This document shows positions 37,745 to 64,000 of a stretch of 64,000 nucleotides of DNA, one piece after another. The position numbers were made by a program, and so were the translations under genes. Source of the stretch: Brienomyrus brachyistius (taxonomy: Eukaryota; Chordata; Actinopteri; Osteoglossiformes; Mormyridae); the NCBI RefSeq assembly GCF_023856365.1, contig NC_064551.1:15261527-15325526 (forward strand), read 5' to 3'. The notes below the pieces were generated by a model. The model was not told the origin of the DNA. It worked only from the letters and a program-made list of their open reading frames with translations, and ran no database searches. The stretch's first letter is position 1, and each line of letters opens with the position of its first letter.

Positions 37745-40700
37745 GCACTGCTGCACTTTCCTTTAGTCCTAAGTTGCAGGCCCTGAAATTGTTCCGACCT
37801 CACTGAAGGTGGCCGTTATATCCTGTGTTTTCCCGCTTCTTCCTCTTCCATGTCCGTCACCCTCACTTCACCTCCTGAACGTCTGCTGTCTTTCACTCAC
37901 GCATTATATGAAATCTGGGCCCTCAGTAACAGGAAGCATTTGCATTGACTGCCTCCATTCTTTGCTTGTTTTTTTTAAATTTTAATTGACCTCACAGTGT
38001 CCTGTCTCCAATCTGCAAAACTCAGATGATTAAGTAATAATAATAATAATAATGTATGGGCCCATAGTACTATGTCAGTACAGTACTATTACTATTACAG
38101 CTTTTCTGTTCGCTTTCCATAAAATCTCAAATTTACATTTCCCTGTATTGCAGATTTCAGTCATTAGTTTTTATAAGGACCAGCTTGGCAGTCAAGTCAG
38201 TAGCTGCAAAAAAATAAAAAATAAAACAAAAGGAGTCAGGAAAAAGATATACGAAGAGTAAGCTGGTCATCAGTGTGGGAAGGGTCAACAGGGAATTCCA
38301 TAGCAAGATAAATAGACTTAATAGTCATTGCATAATAAGTAATGTTTCAAATACCAGGAAGAGGTTATTAGTTTTGTAATTGTTCATGTGGGTGGGAGGG
38401 TGACGCAGGTCCGTTACGCAGGGATACAGAAGGTAAGTGGGGTTAAGCAGCATTTCATGAATTTTACGGGGTTTTTAGTCGTTCTGGCAAAGTGCTGGGG
38501 GAAAAAAACCGAAGCAGGCGATGCCCAGCCAGCGTCCCTCACCAGTACGGAGTGAACAAATCAGCTTTGTGAGGGGGATAGCAGCACCTCAGTATAGCAG
38601 CGGACTGCAGTCACTCAGGATGAAGGGGAGAACTTTCTGAGGGATCGAAAAAGGGGGAAAGGACATAACCGCAGCCCTTCACTCTCCTGTCTTCTGCACG
38701 GCTGAGATCTGCACCATGCACCTTCTGTTAAAAGAAAAAGATGGAGAAGAGTTGGCCTCTCCGTTACCCCTCACCAGGGCCCCCTCCTTCTCCGGACTTT
38801 GGCACCAAGGCATCGACGTGTGTCTCTGCGTGATCGCCGTCGTGCCTGGCACGTCACTGCAGGATCTGCTTAACTTCTCCTTCGACTGGACCCCGTGGCT
38901 TAATGCTGCTTAAACTTTAACTTGGGCCATCGGTAGCAGATGCGTAGCAAGATCTGATTTACCACGTTTGTTTAACCTCCGACCCTGACGAGGGTTGCCA
39001 GATTTGCTTCATTAAGCCCGTTTGGCTGTATCACCCAGGTTTTATGGGATTATAAAGCCAACTGTCATGCAATAATCACGGAATAATCCTTTTTTTATGC
39101 TTTCTAATAATACATTTGAATGCTCATGCTTTTATAGACCAAGTTCACAGCTTGTTGTGAAGCTATTGCTTGGCATTTTATGCAGATTTAGCTTCCTCGC
39201 AGCATGGGGCCAGGATGAGTTGAGGCTTTAGCTCTTCGAGGCCATTTGACACACAAATCAGGCCACCGAGGCTTTAAATCAGGCCATCTATCTGGCAACC
39301 TAAACCAAGACAGGCGAGGTCACTGGCAGCAGTGTGACTAAGCTAGAGAAAGTGGCTGCTCATAGCTGGGACTCGGGGAGTGGAAGTCACCAGCCACCTC
39401 AACTACACACACCCCTGCTGCCACCCGCACCTCCAGCTCCCCCCAACCCACCATTTTGGCACAGCTTCTAGGGAGCTATCTGCCCCACCCCGACAGCATG
39501 ATTCCTGGCTGGGGAGGGCGAGTGCCGACTCCCGTCACTCACGGACAGCGGCCCTCGTCCAACTGTCACTTCCCAACAGCTTCATAATCAATCTCTTTAT
39601 TAAGCGGGCCGCCACAGACGGTGCCGCGGCAGGGAGACCCCCCCGTGGAGGCGTGGGGGTGTGTGCGCGCGTGCTCGCAGGACTGCGGGGGGGGCTGGCA
39701 CGCTGGTCGCCCGCCCTGCAAGCCGAGTTCGCTCTGCCGCCAGGGTCGGAAGGTTGGCGCTGTTGGGGTGGGGGGGGGGGGGGTGGGGGGTGGAGGTGGG
39801 TGGGCGGGCATGTTGGGTGGGAGGGGGGTTTGGGGGGGCGCTGCCAGCATGTCCAACCAGTGGATCCAAGCTGTCACCTGCGAGGCAGGGGCCGTGCCTC
39901 TGGTGCCGAGCGCCAAGCTCAGGCCGAGATCTCGCTGAAGAAGACATCCTCTCTCTCACCCACCGCCCGCCCCCCCAACCACCCCACCTTCCTGTGCACC
40001 CTGTAATGATGACGAAGGAGTCATTGCTGCAGCCACGGCAAAAGTAAATAATTAAAATAAGAAGAATAGTATGGTTTTAAATATTTATCGTTATCTCCTC
40101 GAAGTGGAGATACTGATGGTGACCAGGATCCTGCAACCCTGTCCCACTCTGACCCACCTGCCTCGTTCGGCCCCTTAGTCCAGCCGCTGTTTCTTTTCTT
40201 TTTTCCATGTACAGATTATTGCAAATAACTGTAACTATAACAGTCCAGATCCCCATGATAAAGCGTAATCCCCTGCACTGAATGGAAAAGCTGCACCCCG
40301 TTGTTTCCAGTTCCACATTCTCCGCTAACCTTTCCTCCTTTCCATAAAGCAATTTTTTGTGATTTTTCCTTCCCTTAATGCACAAATCGCATATAAATGA
40401 AATTTTTCATCAACGAGGGTCTAAGAAGTGAGAGACCAAATCTCTGTTTAGGCTCAGGGTGCAGCAGTAAATCCGCATGTCTTTGCATTCAGATGTCGAG
40501 AAGGTGTGCTTTAATGTAGACGGTTTTCTGCCGTCGCTGGTTGGCTGCAATATGTACATCACAGAGGCGGTCAGATATCACCTGGATTGTGAGTTCTGTT
40601 CTTGCAGATCATTTGCAAGTAGAACACATGATGAGTGACGCACGATTCTCATGCCAGCGACACCGTAGACCAGGAAATATGCTGTCACCTTGTCACAGAA

Positions 40701-43700
40701 TGGACAAGTCTAATATAGGTGACCTTCCGTTCCTCTTGACCGTCTAAAGACCTGGTCTTTGGGTGAAATGTGTCACCCAGGGTTTGCCAGCACGCGCTCT
40801 GCCATCAAGGCATTTTTTTGGCATTGGGCTGCTTACCCCAAAAGCACGTCATCCTATTTTGGCTCATTAGCTGCGTCTGGGTCAGTGAAACTCAATGGGA
40901 TCTTGGATGAATGAAAGTGTTGATGTGAGTTTATGGACTCAATAGTGTTGCCTCAGTCTCAGGGACTGCGTGTACTGCACTTGCTGGGTCTGCTGGGATA
41001 TTGACACAAACACAATCGCTGCGCGAGGACGGCCTATTCTCCAACACAGTTTTGCACTCATTCGCGTGGATGGACAAGGCCTATTCACTGTTCTACGCTT
41101 GAGAGAGGATTTACATTTTGGGAACTGTATTCAACACACGTTTGTCAAGAGGAAACTGCGTCAGGGATATCAGCCTCAGGACGGGGGGGGGGGGGGGGTG
41201 TCATAATTCAATACTCCTCATGGGGAAGGATCTCACCCCAAGACTGTGTGGCTGTAGGGTGCAAGAGAAGAGCAGGGGAAGAAAATGATGCGGAGACCAA
41301 AAGGGACTGACAGGAACCGTCAACCGACAGATGCTGCGGGAAGAAAAGCTGCAGGACTGGGTACCAGTGCCAGGTCATGGTGTCCAACAGCCAGATTTCG
41401 GTCCTGTCGAGCAAGGTGGGCACAATGTGGACGCAATGTGGCGATCCTGCCTGGAACAGCGGTTGCATCCGGCTTGCCGAGGAGTGACGCCAGATTGCTG
41501 GAGCGGAGATGCAGGCAGCCGCAGACTGTGTGGGCCTTGCTCTTCAGCTGCATATGGTAGCCTGATAACCTGCACTCTGTGGGTTTGCATTCGCCTGTCG
41601 ATGAGCTTCCCAGAAAAACGTCTAAGACAACACTGCAAAACCAAAACGGTTTACAGTGAAATAAAGATACACATCCATCCATCCATCCATCTTCCAATGA
41701 CCTGGTCAGGTCACAAAAAAGCCTGGAATGTATCACAGGCAGCACAGGGCACAAGGCTGGCGACCCCTTGGATGGGACGCCAGTCCGTCGTAGGTTAAAG
41801 AAACTAAAATAAAATAGCTTGTACCACATGTGGCACAGTAGGTAGTGATTGCTTTCTGTATGGTGTATATACCCTCCATGTAAATGCCCTTTCAGGGACT
41901 GGTATCCCACACAGGCTGTACCCCAGCCTTGTACCCTGTGTTGTGGTGGCATGCTCCGGGTCTCCCTCTGGTCTTGATACATGGATAAAAAATGGATGGA
42001 TTATCACACTAGTTTACACCACAATGTAGTAATAGAATACGCTTCACGAAAGTACAAGCATGGTATTTACCCGGATTCATAATGTTTTATATGATTTTTT
42101 TAGAGCGAATATGACTTCTCTATAACCTTAAAAATAATAGTATAGTTTTTTTGTTTTCCATATTAATGCCAGTTTCAATATAGTTCCTCCTTGTTTATTT
42201 TTTTTGTTTTCTCGTAAACACGATGCCTGTTTATATTCCTTGTTGTAGCTTCCCTTACACTCTTGATTGCTGAAAATGCCGCCATCGGATGAGGAATCTG
42301 GAGAGTGGCAAAGCATATTTAGCAGTAAAGTGCACGCAGTCACACACACGCGCATGCACACACAGAGACACACACACACACATGCTCGCTCGCACGAGCC
42401 TGCCTCTCCAGTGATTTGGGTTGAACACCGGGACCCCCTGTAGGCCAGAGCAGGAAACAGATTGACGGAGCAGCATGGGGCGCCAGCCGTGTCCCACCTG
42501 ATGTTTCCACAAAGGCTTCATCTCCAGCAGCCCTCCTCCCACCCCCAACCCCCTCAGCCCTCCACCCAGCCACGGGTCCTGGAACGCCAGCGGAAGGCCA
42601 CAGGGAACAGGCGCTCAGGAGGAGGGAGCTCCCTGCCTTCCACTCTGCTTGATGTAAATTACATTTTTGGTTCAAGTCCTACAGGAAGTGATGGGCTTTA
42701 TTGCCTGCTTGACAACTGTGCCCGGGTAGGAAGAACGGCACATTTCAATTCACCTGATCAAAGAATTCGAAAATGATGAAAAAGTGGGCCGAAAACATAC
42801 GCCACGTAACACTGCCTGTATGAAAACAGCCTGTGATTCTGTTAAAGTTATATTATTGGCAGATTTTGATCTTCATTTTAAATAATAAAAGTTAGCAATA
42901 TGAAGATGCTAGGCTGTGCCTTAGATTAACGCTCTAGCTCACCTTGATCATCGTAGAGGCGACTGATGGTTATTTAAAGGTTTCCTGCTCTTGGCGAGGA
43001 GCCCCCTCCAGCAGGCACGCCTCACGCGTCGCCGTACCCAAAACCCATCCCACTCCCCCTCCAAAAGCCCCCGGCCAGCACAAGATGGATGGCGTTGACG
43101 CTTTGTGTTGATGCAGCAGGTTTGGGGGGGGGTTGCTGCTGGGAAATGCCCCCACCAAGACGAGGACTCTGGATCCATTGACACCATCGGCTTCATATTT
43201 TCAGCGGCTGAGAAGAATCTTATGTTACACCTTCAAGCAGGGCTATTAGACCGCTGTGGCAACAAATAAAAAAATGCATAAAAAATGTGTAAAAATGTGA
43301 AATGCAAAAAAAAAAGTAAAAGCTGTAAATTCTAGGTAAATGCAAAAGAACTGAATAATATTCCTGTGATCATCAAAGGATGTAGGCCTGAGTTCTGTCA
43401 GCGCTGCCAAAATTCATTAAAAAGGACATGAACAATAGCATTAAAAATGGAAAAGATGCAAATGGAAATGTCTAACATCTCTTCTTATGATTCCCAACAA
43501 TTGTATATGGTCTCAGATATTGTCTGCAAACATTTCTGTGTTTTCTATATTTCTTTCTACTTCCTGAAGTATTCCACCAGAAAGACTCCATTCATAACAC
43601 GACAGGCATCCAGATATATTTATGTGTAATATAAAGCTTCAGTTTAATATTTTTTATTCCTATGTTTTAGACAACCAACAAGTCACCTGGATTTATCTTC

Positions 43701-43719
43701 AAAGAAATTCTTGTAAGTA

Positions 43720-43770
<51 letters not shown>

Positions 43771-44734
43771 GTGTGTGTGTATAAATAAATAAAAGTAATA
43801 CATATTGGCATAAAAGCATGTTGTGTCTATGCAGAATGACAGAATATAATGACATTCACATGAAGCCCACCATCCAAGACAAAGAGACACTGTTTCTAAG
43901 CAACTAAACACGTTTTCTTCCTGAATAAGAGTAAGGTCTTGGAAAATTTCTTCCGATTGTGAGGAGCATAACTTAATGGTTTTAAAAGGCTTTAACTAGC
44001 ATTGACCATATTATCCAAAATAGATTGGAGACATTTTCTAAAATGGTTTTCCACAGTGGCGGCAAGTCATGTTTGTCCAGGTAATCTGCTTGGAAATGAA
44101 TGATAATGACAGGAGAAATGCAAGACGTGCGAGAGACGGAGAGAATAAGAGAGAGGTAGTAAATGTAGCATCTTAAAAACCTTTCTCTTTAACTGTAAAA
44201 AAGGAAGAAAAAAAAAACACTCCGGTCAACTAAATTACTGAGACTACACTGCCACCTAGTGTTCAATACACGAAAAGCAACGGATTTCAGATATCTTCAG
44301 AATGGCAGCTTTAATCCCTTAAATGATCAGTATAAATACCTGGTAAATGCAGGACAAAAGACAAAGCATCTTGCATTCCTCCACATTGATTAATTGATGT
44401 GCATACGTAGTCTCCATACACGGTGTAATGATTATTTACACTATACTGTCACTAATACCTTTAAGACTGAAGCGAATCCCACCACCTACATGAACTTGGC
44501 GTCACATCTTAGGAAAGTGCTGTCCAGCAGTGCGGCACCTGCCACTTCGCTTCGCCTTCACTTCACCCTCATCAGTGTCCGTAGAATCCCAGAATCGACT
44601 TTGACACAGAGATGTTACATTGATAATTAAACCAGCTACCATTCTGCTAGTGGGTTACATGACAAGTCAAAACAGCAACCCATGCAATGCCCATGAAAAA
44701 CACAATACACTTTTTTTTTGCAGCTTCTTAAAGT
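37745..44734. other. Spacer between the minisatellite and the PAPOLA 3' end
   Basis: No gene recognised. About 39380-40050 is GC-rich with G runs (G14 at about 39770) and gives a 208-residue ORF judged spurious. G16 lies at 41183-41198. Dispersed-repeat pieces with CATCCATCC lie at about 41670-41790 and, reversed, at 41880-42010. A TA repeat lies at about 43723-43767. Confidence 0.5.
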
Positions 44735-44740
44735 TTTATT
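44735..44740 (-). terminator. Candidate distal PAPOLA poly(A) signal AATAAA
   Basis: AATAAA on the gene strand about 1.3 kb after the PAPOLA stop. Another copy at 45645-45650 would give a short 3' UTR of about 370 bases, and one near 45156 an intermediate form. The stretch 44735-46011 has no exon and is AT-rich, as expected of a 3' UTR. Alternative polyadenylation is plausible but unproven. Confidence 0.4.
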
Positions 44741-46011
44741 TGTGAAAAGTAAAATACCGTGTTCTTACAAATAAGCCTTAAAAAATCTATTTTGGAACAA
44801 AAAAGGGGCAGTAAGACCAAAGCGTATCATTAACAATGTGACTCGGGGAAACAGGATTTATGTGTCTTTGGGCAGCCGGCCTTAGCTAATTAGCTCAGCA
44901 GTAACCGCCATTTTCACAATAACACAAACAGTTAAGACAGTTAAAGAATTCTCTTTCTCTTGTCAAATGTTAACAAATTTTATGTGGAAATCCAGTGCGT
45001 ATCATAAACGCATTAAAAAACTGGGAAACAAGTAACCTCCGATTATCATTCAAGACCAGCCTTCTTTCCTGCTCATGTATTAGTGTCCAAGCAATCAAGG
45101 ACTATCAACAAAAACTGACACACTTATGTGCACTATGAATATGCAATGTTAAATCAGCTTTATTAACAACGTATTTATTTGAGCACATTCAAAAACCCAG
45201 GCAAAAACTAAATGAATACACGCAAATAAATGATTTGACTTTCTTCGGAAACAAGATCTGAGGTATACTGCGATTGAATCTAAAAGCAAAATAGGTCACT
45301 ATATTCAACCACTGTTCTATGCAAGTCTGATTGTATGGAATAATCAGAGTACATGTGTGAAGGTTGCCAGTTAAGGGTGAACTCCCCTTTTAATCATTGG
45401 ATAAAATCCCCAGCCCACAAGAAGGCAATGGACCAATTGCTTTAAGCCTGACTATAAATCCTGTTCGCCTCCATTTTTCTCTTTAGCCAGGTGACTTAAT
45501 CAGACCAGCACTCCCCCAATTAATTGTAGAAGCAACTGTAATTTTTATCAAAAGAAAAACAAATGGCGACACAGTTTAATGTTTGCCGTGGTTTGTCTTG
45601 CGTCTTTAAAAGCTATGAGGGCAAGAGGACTTTTTTTTTCCATTTTTATTATTTTGTTCTTAATTTGAAGAGAAAAGAAAAGCGGTCATTCATTTTGAAA
45701 TAAAGTACACAGTCATACAACAGTTGTACACCTATCACAGTAAGCATCTAATCTGGAAGAGTAAACAATTAAGGACCCATTGCCCTCGCTCTCACGCACA
45801 CGCACCACTGTGAAGGTGTGACATTGTAGTTGTGCATTATTACTATTGTATAAAATTACTGTTCTGGAGGATAATGCCTTTGAAGTGTGCACAGCACGGA
45901 CTGCCCCCTTGTGGACAAGTGTGGAATCTGAGCCAAGAGCTCCTTGCACTGATGCAGCCCCAGTCCTGCTAGCCAGCGATCCGGAGGCCCATCGTCAGCG
46001 ACGCTCCATTT

Positions 46012-59457
<13,446 letters not shown>

Positions 59458-59639
59458 GATATATATTCCCGACGCGCAAATAATTAGACCCCCTCAAACA
59501 CCCCGTTCATGGTTGGTTGGTTTGGTGGTTTTTATTATTAATATTTCCAGTCACTCCCGTGCTGAACTAGGAAGCTGCGAATTTTTCCTTTTGTTTCTAC
59601 TTAACATGGCGCACGGTCCACTTCTACGGCAACCCCGAA

Positions 59640-59700
59640 CACGCGCCTCGTAAACGCGTGACGTCACGCGCACAGGCCCGCGTGTCTGTTGGGATATTGA
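59640..59700 (-). promoter_or_regulatory. CpG-rich block with a CRE palindrome upstream of PAPOLA
   Basis: A short CpG-rich patch contains TGACGTCA at 59659-59666, the full CREB/ATF palindrome, flanked by CGCG on both sides. It lies about 200 bases upstream of the PAPOLA start codon. A second CpG-rich patch at about 59025-59120 sits inside intron 1. Together they fit a CpG-island promoter; the exact start sites cannot be read from sequence. Confidence 0.55.
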
Positions 59701-60175
59701 GTTTTAAGGGTGGTTCGAAGGGGCTGTATTAAAAAATTAAAACAAAGTATGATTCAACCACGACGGGTTTCTCCATGAAGGAGAGGACCTAATCTTCAGT
59801 TGAAGAGTATTCCAGAGATTAGGTGCATACAAAGAAAATGCATGGTCACCTTTTTACTTATGCCAGGCTTGTGGTACAGAAAGTCCATCAGGTGACCTCA
59901 GCTATCGGGACCCACAATTATAAGCAAGGCATCAGTCATTAAAAGCCTTGAAGACCTTCAGTAAAAGTTTGAACTGGAATCTATACTGGACTGGGGCACA
60001 AAACAGCTAGTGAAAAGATAAGAAGAAATACTTCTGGTTTTGTTCCATGAAATTATAGTTATTTACACTAGTTGATATGAGAGGATTCTTGCTATGGAGT
60101 ATGTAAAATGGCGAGTTAGTGGTTTGTAAAGGTGTAAAACACACTCTGTTTCACAGAAGTCTATCACACACACAT
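59700..60175 (+). repeat. Dispersed fish repeat, partial
   Basis: Blocks such as GAGTATTCCAGAGATTAGGT, AAAATGCATGGTCACC and TTAAAAGCCTTGAAGACC recall a widespread non-coding teleost repeat. Assignment is from memory of its style. Confidence 0.35.
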
Positions 60176-60347
60176 TCTAAACCAGTGTTCGATCCCAACC
60201 CAGTCCACGCTTTTGCTCCCTCCCAGCTCCCAGCCAATTAGAAACACCAAATACCTGGTACAGGTGTGCTGGGTGCTGAGAGGAAGCAAAAACGTGGACC
60301 GTCCGGGCTTCCCCGAGGACTGGGTTGAGATTGAACACTGCACTAGA
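60176..60347. mobile_element. Foldback MITE between GALC and PAPOLA
   Basis: The ends pair as inverted repeats: AGTGTTCGATCCCAACCCAG on the left and, read on the other strand, AGTGTTCAATCTCAACCCAG on the right. Inner arms also pair (CACGCTTTTGCTCCCTC against GAGGAAGCAAAAACGTG). About 172 bases, no ORF of its own. Confidence 0.7.
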
Positions 60348-60974
60348 CAGATATTGCAAAGTATGACAGTCTCTCAAAAAGCCCATCTGCACCCCTACTG
60401 CTTATCCTGGGCAGGGTGATGAGAGGGACACTTGCAGCCTGTCCCAATAAGCATGGGATGTGAGACTGGAGTACTTCCTGTTATATAAGGAACTCCCTGC
60501 TGATTGGCCAATTCATGTCCATGAGGTCCACATACTCACACACAATCACACTCTTTGGACAATTTAGAAATGAAAACGAGTAGAACTGCATGTATTGGAT
60601 CATGGTAGGAAAATGGGGAACTTGGGGAAGCATAACACAGGGACAAGCATAGCTAAGTTAGGTTGACCCACTAACTTTGGTGCTGTGTGGCAACAACGTT
60701 ATCATCCAAGCCCCCCCAGTCATTGATATAAATACAGTAGACATTGGCACTTGATGCAGTCCTTTCTGACAGCCAACAAGCATTGAAATAACAGACAATT
60801 GGTGCAGAAGCATCTAACGGTCATGACAAGTCAAACAGTTATAATTTTGTTTTGTGTTTTATTCAAACATAAAACTTACTCAGTAAAACTCTCAAAGAAA
60901 ATCAAGTGTTCCAACAAATTCTCTGAACCTTGAAAAAAGCACATCATTCAAAAAAAATCCACATGTAAAAATTC
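60348..60974. other. Short PAPOLA-GALC spacer
   Basis: About 60390-60560 looks like another decayed dispersed-repeat piece (GCTTATCCTGGGCAGGGTGA, then ACAATTTAGAAATG). Otherwise AT-rich with no gene. Confidence 0.4.
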
Positions 60975-60980
60975 TTTATT
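60975..60980 (-). terminator. Candidate GALC poly(A) signal AATAAA
   Basis: AATAAA on the gene strand about 880 bases after the GALC stop. The stretch 60981-61858 is AT-rich and non-coding, fitting a 3' UTR. If used, GALC ends about 1.3 kb from the PAPOLA promoter in a head-to-tail layout. Confidence 0.4.
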
Positions 60981-61858
60981 TCAAACAAACAAATAAAGTG
61001 CTGCTGATCAGTATGTTTTACCTCATAGTTTATATTTAGTGCATTCCTTCCTGTATTAAACATATGGATTTCAGAATTTATTTTTTTTCGCTGTTTTCTG
61101 AACAAGGAGAAAAAGTCAAGTTCCCTTTATCAAAACATTAAGGTTTTATTACATCTGCACAGTTCCTTAATTATGAGCTGCATTGTTGGGGAACTGATTA
61201 TGCAAAATGAAGGCACATGATCACAATAGCATTATTGTATAAAACATTCCCCATACCATTTGGCAGATATCACTTTTCAATTTCATTCAATAAGAAAAAA
61301 TAAATCAATCCACTAAGGCACAGTTCATCATCTCAATGCTTGATTTAAGATGCATTACATCCAACTAAAGGGATAGCATGTAAGACATGAGTCTCATGAA
61401 GGAAACACACAAAGGTCTTGCTGGGGTTTATTTCCCTACATGAGAGAAACCAAAAACACATGTGATCTATTCCACGTGTTTTAGGACAATACAATTTCCA
61501 ACCATTTTGATATAAGATTAAACTGGGCCAAATTCAATCTTCATTAACTAAAGGCTTTTTTTATCACAATAATCCCCCAAGTCACCAGTGTTTCATCTAT
61601 TATTTTCACAAACTTTTAATCCATGATGTGAAACAGTATAATGTATTGGTATGGTCACACACTCTGGGAAATTCCCTGACCGCATAACCCGAACATCTCT
61701 GAGAAGTAGAAACCAAAGTATCTTGCGGTCACCCACATGGACGTGAGAGGGATGACCGAACGTGAAGCCTGGGTTTATAAAGGATCATGTTCCAGCATTT
61801 GCTTGTGTAGCTGAGTATGTATGTGAAGCCACCATGGCGATGCACAGGAACGTCACGG

Positions 61859-62999
61859 TCACTCTGCCTGAATCTCAAAGTTATCGAACTGAGCGAGTTC
61901 GAACGTGCTGGTGCCGATGGCCGCCCATCCGTTCTTGGGCTGTAGCACCACGGCCGACTTCCACAGTGGGTATCCATTCAGCATTCCCGAAGCAAAGTCA
62001 CCCTACAAAGAAACGACGGGATTATTTGCAAAAAATTCTCAACCAGGTCTTTGTGACAAGGTGCTACTAATACTACTATTTTTAAATAATACTATTTTTG
62101 TTTTCACATCCTGGTTGATCAGGCACTTCCACAATTAGGAGGGTATAGAACAAACCTTGACTGTGAGGCTTAGCGTGTGCCAAACCCCAGCTTGTGTTCC
62201 AGACTGTCCTTCAGCAAGCACACTTTTTCCAGCTGGAGAATAAAGGAGGGGGGGGGAGGGTTGTCAGGAACATTTCAGGAGTACAGAACATGCCAGCATG
62301 TGTCTGAGAACGGAAGTATTGACCTATGTCATTGGTGACTTTATAGGTGCCATCCGCAAACACCCAGAAAAATACCCCCTTGGTGTTTCTGACAGCCTCT
62401 CCCCCCTGATCCACCCGAGCGGCGATGAACACCCCCCCTGTCTTGACAGTTTCGATGAAGATGTCACACGTTACTGTCAAGTTTTGCCTGCACAAAAAAA
62501 AAAAAAAAGAGAAGCGTTCTGACACAATGCACAGTTCTGTAATACGATGTAGCTCATGGCGGATGAGTTTGTTTCTTGTTTTTCTTCCCATTCATTCATT
62601 TTCGTGCATGAAATGAAACCAGCTAAACAGCTCCTATTGGTCACATGCACTTAGACAAATCGAACATAAACCAGCATTATTCACCGACAACATCTCAGAG
62701 GGCTCACAGAGGGATCAAAAGCACTAAAAATGGTATTTTCGCTGCAAGAGTTATGGCAGAGAAGCATCCAGGGCCCAAGCTGCAGCATTTCCACCGAGAG
62801 CGACATCAGAACACGCACCAGCTGTGGTCACCAATCACGCTGATGGTCTGGTCGGCATCCGAGGCCCAGGTGACAGGGCGCTGGGTGACCACCTGACGCA
62901 ATGTGAACACATGTGGCCCTGGGTCCGTCAGGTTGATGAAGTACTCAAACACACCGGTCTGGTCAGCAAAGTTCGGCGCCTCACTGAAGGGAGGATTAC
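61859..62999 (-). CDS. galc: GALC, galactosylceramidase, last four coding exons (partial)
   Basis: Lysosomal glycosyl hydrolase family 59 enzyme that removes galactose from galactosylceramide and psychosine. Exons in transcript order: 62999-62819, 62487-62324, 62232-62156, 62002-61859, all with GT/AG borders and consistent phases. They encode the C-terminal lectin-like part: [44 protein letters not shown], a [13 protein letters not shown] strand, then [20 protein letters not shown] and the stop. The catalytic barrel and signal peptide lie beyond the right edge; the next exon upstream must end in phase 1. I found no further exon between 63000 and 64000. Fish carry more than one galc copy, so paralogue assignment is left open. 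Confidence 0.93.
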
Positions 63000-63890
<891 letters not shown>

Positions 63891-64000
63891 TCATATGCCT
63901 GGAAGCTTTAGAACTTAACAAAAAATTTTAAGTAACTGAAGTTAAGGAATGAAGGATTAGCGGAGATTATGAAATGAAGGTAAGCACGACTTCTTAGGCA

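Noticed and set aside
39380..40006. 208-residue plus-strand ORF
   Set aside because: GC-rich, G-run-laden DNA with open frames in several registers on both strands; composition is driven by the runs and no domain is recognisable.
41320..41982. 220-residue minus-strand ORF, the longest in the window
   Set aside because: It runs across dispersed-repeat pieces (CATCCATCC and its partner) and overlaps a long plus-strand ORF; no conserved domain or splice logic.
62298..62522. 74-residue plus-strand ORF
   Set aside because: It is the antisense shadow of a GALC exon.

Overview
The window is nuclear DNA from a vertebrate, most probably a ray-finned (teleost) fish. Genes are split into many short exons with consensus GT/AG junctions. 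Introns and spacers are AT-rich and full of CA/TA microsatellites, poly-C/G runs, tRNA-derived SINE pieces and small foldback DNA transposons. The three recognisable proteins are vertebrate orthologues. There are no operons, phage genes or CRISPR arrays.

Three protein-coding genes can be rebuilt, all on the minus strand. (1) VRK1, a nuclear Ser/Thr kinase, has a complete coding region in 12 exons (4992-11708). (2) PAPOLA, canonical nuclear poly(A) polymerase alpha, has a complete coding region in 23 exons (46012-59457) that joins in frame to 721 residues. (3) The last four coding exons of GALC, lysosomal galactosylceramidase, lie at 61859-62999; the rest of the gene is beyond the right edge. 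PAPOLA followed by VRK1 on one strand is the order known in other vertebrates. GALC directly upstream of PAPOLA is not the mammalian arrangement and probably reflects a fish-lineage rearrangement.

Layout: 1-4.2 kb is spacer with a foldback element, SINE pieces and C-runs. 4.2-11.7 kb is VRK1, and 11.8-12.5 kb is its probable promoter zone, with a short unrecognised plus-strand ORF beside it. 12.7-44.7 kb is a 32 kb spacer with no recognisable gene: dispersed repeats, a decayed LINE 3' end, a 1.06 kb TIR element, a 52-bp minisatellite of 12 copies, and AT-rich stretches with homeodomain/POU-type motifs that may be conserved regulatory DNA. 44.7-59.7 kb is PAPOLA, with a CRE-type palindrome upstream. 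59.7-61 kb is a short repeat-filled spacer. 61-63 kb is the GALC 3' end, and the window closes with a 117-bp CA repeat.

The most actionable observation is a single extra base in a TTT run in VRK1 coding exon 8. It breaks an otherwise perfect 12-exon reading frame and is either an assembly error or a real loss-of-function allele. Other points of interest are the density of long poly-C/G runs (two start right after PAPOLA splice donors), the minisatellite, and two unexplained ORFs beside promoters. I found no convincing evidence of a new multi-gene system.
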